A DNA stretch of 7,421 nt. Origin: JBDSTW01 sp039914705 (lineage in GTDB: Bacteria > Pseudomonadota > Gammaproteobacteria > SURF-13). Below the pieces are notes generated by a model. The model did not search any database, had not been told where the DNA came from, and was given only the letters and a program-made list of their open reading frames with translations. Numbering within the stretch: position 1 is the stretch's first letter; every line of letters begins with the position of its first letter. The stretch covers positions 1 through 7,421 of the forward strand of contig JBDSOT010000082.1 of assembly GCA_039914705.1 (NCBI GenBank), written 5' to 3'. A program made the position numbers and the translations under genes. This document shows positions 6,356 through 7,421 of the stretch, one piece after another.

Positions 6356-6600
6356 ATTAAAAGTGCTCTATCTCGATCTCCATGTATATGCGGACAGGAA
6401 TTGCCCTGCTCGCCGGTATAAAAGCAGGATGCATGCCAGTATGGATTTAAAAGAAGTTTTATAAAGAAGACTGAACAAGATCTCTGCGATAAATATATAT
6501 ATTGTAGCGTTACAGGTGAGAAGTTGGATTCAATTTTTTTATTTCTCATTCGAACATCGAATTCTTTGTTTATTTGCTACCCACTCTACAAGGCACTCAG

Positions 6601-6646
6601 GGTCAGTAGGTGACTATAATGGTCAGTAATCGACTATAAAAGTCAG
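6601..6646. repeat. Tandem 20-bp direct repeats (two full, one partial), possible insertion-sequence end
   Basis: Unit 1 (6601-6620) is GGTCAGTAGGTGACTATAAT and unit 2 (6621-6640) is GGTCAGTAATCGACTATAAA; they agree at 16 of 20 positions. A partial third unit, AGTCAG, follows at 6641-6646. Serial repeats of about 20 bp are known at the termini of some transposons, notably IS21-family elements, where they bind the transposase. Here they lie just outside the IS3-type remnant, so they may be the end of a different, lost element. Unit 1 also holds a perfect TATAAT (6615-6620), but no -35 box was found for it. Confidence 0.65.
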
Positions 6647-6710
6647 CTTTAGCTAGCCTCGAAGAAGTGGACGCCTTCAACCTGATATATTGAGGTCTGG
6701 AGGTGTTTGG

Positions 6711-6755
6711 ATGGGAAAGTTAGCACGGCAAACGTATACGAAGGAATTCCGGGAG
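6711..6755 (+). pseudogene. IS3-family transposase orfA, first 15 codons only
   Basis: ATG at 6711 follows a strong GGAGG at 7-base spacing and encodes MGKLARQTYTKEFRE, which matches the usual N-terminus of IS3/IS911-type OrfA proteins (basic start, then a KEFRE stretch leading into the helix-turn-helix). After codon 15 the similarity stops; the frame stays open to 6914 only because it crosses antisense sequence of another transposase gene. The upstream GAAGAAGTGGACGCC (6661-6675) could be the inner part of the element's left inverted repeat. The rest of OrfA, all of OrfB and the right end are missing, so this is a dead remnant. Confidence 0.75.
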
Positions 6756-6776
6756 CGCAGTACCGCTGCGCTCCCG
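6750..6776. repeat. 11-bp perfect palindrome at the junction of two transposase remnants
   Basis: CGGGAGCGCAG (6750-6760) and CTGCGCTCCCG (6766-6776) are exact complements around TACCG. The palindrome coincides with the point where the IS3-type orfA reading stops and the opposite-strand transposase fragment begins. It may be a scar of fold-back recombination, a terminal inverted repeat, or a hairpin terminator; there is no T-tract to favour the last. Confidence 0.7.
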
Positions 6777-6977
6777 CACCGGGTACGTCGGCGCAGCAGG
6801 GCCCCGGTTCCTGGGCGTCAACGCACTGACTGTCTGCTCTGCGGCGTGCAACCGCTGCTTCCAGTGATAGAGGGTGTGGCGACTGACCTGAAAGGCCTCG
6901 CATATGGCCGTTAAGCCGTGTTTCTCCCAGAACTGGAGTATCCGATCACGTCGCTGTGCTTCATTGTTCGTAGCCAT
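6777..6977 (-). pseudogene. HTH transposase (integrase-type, IS481/IS3-like), 5' fragment
   Basis: ATG at 6975-6977 starts MATNNEAQRRDRILQFWEKH, followed by a clear homeodomain-like helix-turn-helix (about residues 12-42: AICEAFQVSRHTLYHWKQRL) of the kind that opens DDE integrase-type transposases. After LTPRNR (residues 53-58) the family-like reading breaks. A one-base shift there would read ALLRRRTR, closer to the basic linker expected, so a frameshift is likely before the truncation. The whole catalytic DDE core is missing. The fragment ends at the palindrome and faces the IS3-type orfA remnant, so the two broken genes meet 3' side to 3' side. The exact element family cannot be fixed from this much sequence. 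Confidence 0.7.
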
Positions 6978-7018
6978 GCCCCAGCGTAAGGCATAATCCG
7001 CAACAGGGTAAAAACCCT

Positions 7019-7048
7019 TTATCCACGCCCCAACGTACTGTTTTGCAT
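7019..7048 (-). other. Nine-codon open frame with a strong ribosome site after gltA
   Basis: On the minus strand, AGGAG (7056-7060) lies seven bases before an ATG that opens MQNSTLGRG and then stops at TAA. The ribosome site is better than those of tyrS or anmK. It could be the 5' stub of a gene downstream of the citrate synthase gene that was cut off by transposon insertion, the start of a leader peptide, or chance. No homology is recognised. Confidence 0.25.
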
Positions 7049-7104
7049 CCCTTCTCTCCTTCAGAAGAGTGCAACATGTTTCTGACCTTAATGCAGGTTA
7101 AACC

Positions 7105-7421
7105 CTAGGTCACTTGTGTTGTTATTCCTTCTCGAGTGCATCTGTTTTCCAGTGGCACATAAGCACGCAGACCTTCGCCCACATAGAGTTGCGTGGGCCG
7201 GATAATGCGATTATCGATAAGTTGCTCGCGCCAGTGGGCCAGCCAGCCCGCGGCGCGAGCGATCGCGAAGATCGAAGTGAACTGATCCGTGGGTATGCCC
7301 ATTTCGGAATAGAGGATACCCGAATAAAAATCGACATTCGGATACACGCCCTTGATGGCCAACCGGTCTTCGGCAGCGGCCTCCAGGGCGAGTGCGGTTT
7401 CAAACAATGGACTGACGTTGC
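7105..7421 (-). CDS. gltA: Citrate synthase, C-terminal part (start lies beyond the window)
   Basis: This cytoplasmic entry enzyme of the TCA cycle condenses acetyl-CoA with oxaloacetate. About 105 C-terminal residues are visible, and the frame stays open to the window edge (...NVSPLFETALALE before the block below). Diagnostic segments are YPNVDFYSGILY, with the catalytic Asp of the NVDFYSG motif, then MGIPTDQFTSIFAIARAAGW, LAHWREQL and RPTQLYVGEG, and YVPLENR near the end. The Arg residues in the IAR and RPTQLY segments fit the oxaloacetate/citrate-binding arginines of the family. The TAG stop is at 7105-7107. The 2-methylcitrate synthase PrpC is a close relative, but the RPTQLYVGEG...YVPLENR ending fits GltA better. 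No clear terminator follows; a weak 6-bp inverted repeat (TCAGAA/TTCTGA, 7061-7085) is the nearest candidate. Confidence 0.9.
   Translation of the reverse strand, partial: NVSPLFETALALEAAAEDRLAIKGVYPNVDFYSGILYSEMGIPTDQFTSIFAIARAAGWLAHWREQLIDNRIIRPTQLYVGEGLRAYVPLENRCTREGITTQVT

Larger units (their letters stand above)
6131..6600. other. Gene-poor A/T-rich stretch upstream of the exported-protein gene
   Basis: I see no convincing gene here. The longest open frame (6229-6549, minus) is rich in Cys, Trp and His, has no recognisable domain or good ribosome site, and overlaps the hairpins listed separately. The stretch contains an (AT)5 run at 6493-6502, a T7 run at 6534-6540, and three inverted repeats (6151-6168, 6180-6203, 6334-6355). 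No strong -35/-10 pair for the minus-strand gene could be found; TACAAT and TATAAA-like sequences occur on that strand without a good partner. Confidence 0.5.

Noticed and set aside
6229..6549. 106-codon open frame on the minus strand
   Set aside because: Odd amino-acid content, no domain, poor ribosome site, and it overlaps hairpins and the upstream region of the exported-protein gene; probably chance in A/T-rich DNA.
6690..6914. 74-codon plus-strand open frame taken as one gene
   Set aside because: Only the part coding MGKLARQTYTKEFRE is genuine orfA; the rest is antisense of the other transposase fragment.
1..7421. CRISPR array, phage or defence system
   Set aside because: No spaced repeat array and no Cas, nuclease, toxin-antitoxin or phage structural genes were seen; the only tandem repeats are the two units at 6601-6646, with no spacers.

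Overview
The window looks like a gammaproteobacterial chromosome. The first 116 bases are the 5' end of a 16S rRNA gene read on the minus strand. Beside it lies a gene order that I recall from pseudomonads and relatives: rrn, then tyrS, then a divergent M23 peptidase gene, then anmK. A partial citrate synthase gene closes the right edge. The genus cannot be named from what is visible.

Left part (1-1678, minus strand): 16S rRNA is preceded by a full rrn control region. It has tandem promoters P1 and P2, both with 16-bp spacers and perfect TATAAT boxes, and a boxB-boxA-boxC antitermination leader. The tyrosyl-tRNA synthetase gene lies directly upstream in the same direction and stops 38 bp before the P1 -35 box, with no visible terminator between. 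A ribosomal RNA operon and a tRNA-charging enzyme therefore sit head to tail.

Middle part (1864-4900, plus strand): a membrane-anchored peptidoglycan endopeptidase (OapA/LysM-like plus M23) is followed 39 bp later by anmK, the kinase that recycles anhydro-MurNAc. The two form a coherent wall-cutting and wall-recycling pair. A small VanZ-like membrane protein follows 109 bp later. From about 4405 on, the DNA is visibly richer in A+T.

Right part (4901-7421): a convergent spacer with a perfect 12-bp inverted repeat separates the VanZ gene from a minus-strand gene for an exported protein. That protein has sequence features of a TIM-barrel glycoside hydrolase, but I cannot assign it to a family. 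Its upstream region (6131-6600) has no convincing gene but holds three hairpins. Then comes an insertion-sequence graveyard (6601-7004): two and a third tandem 20-bp repeats, the first 15 codons of an IS3-type orfA, an 11-bp palindrome at the junction, and the 5' part of an HTH transposase gene on the other strand. The C-terminal part of a citrate synthase gene follows.

I found no clearly new multi-gene system. The items most worth checking are the unassigned exported barrel protein with its structured leader, the tandem repeats, and the palindrome joining the two broken transposase genes.
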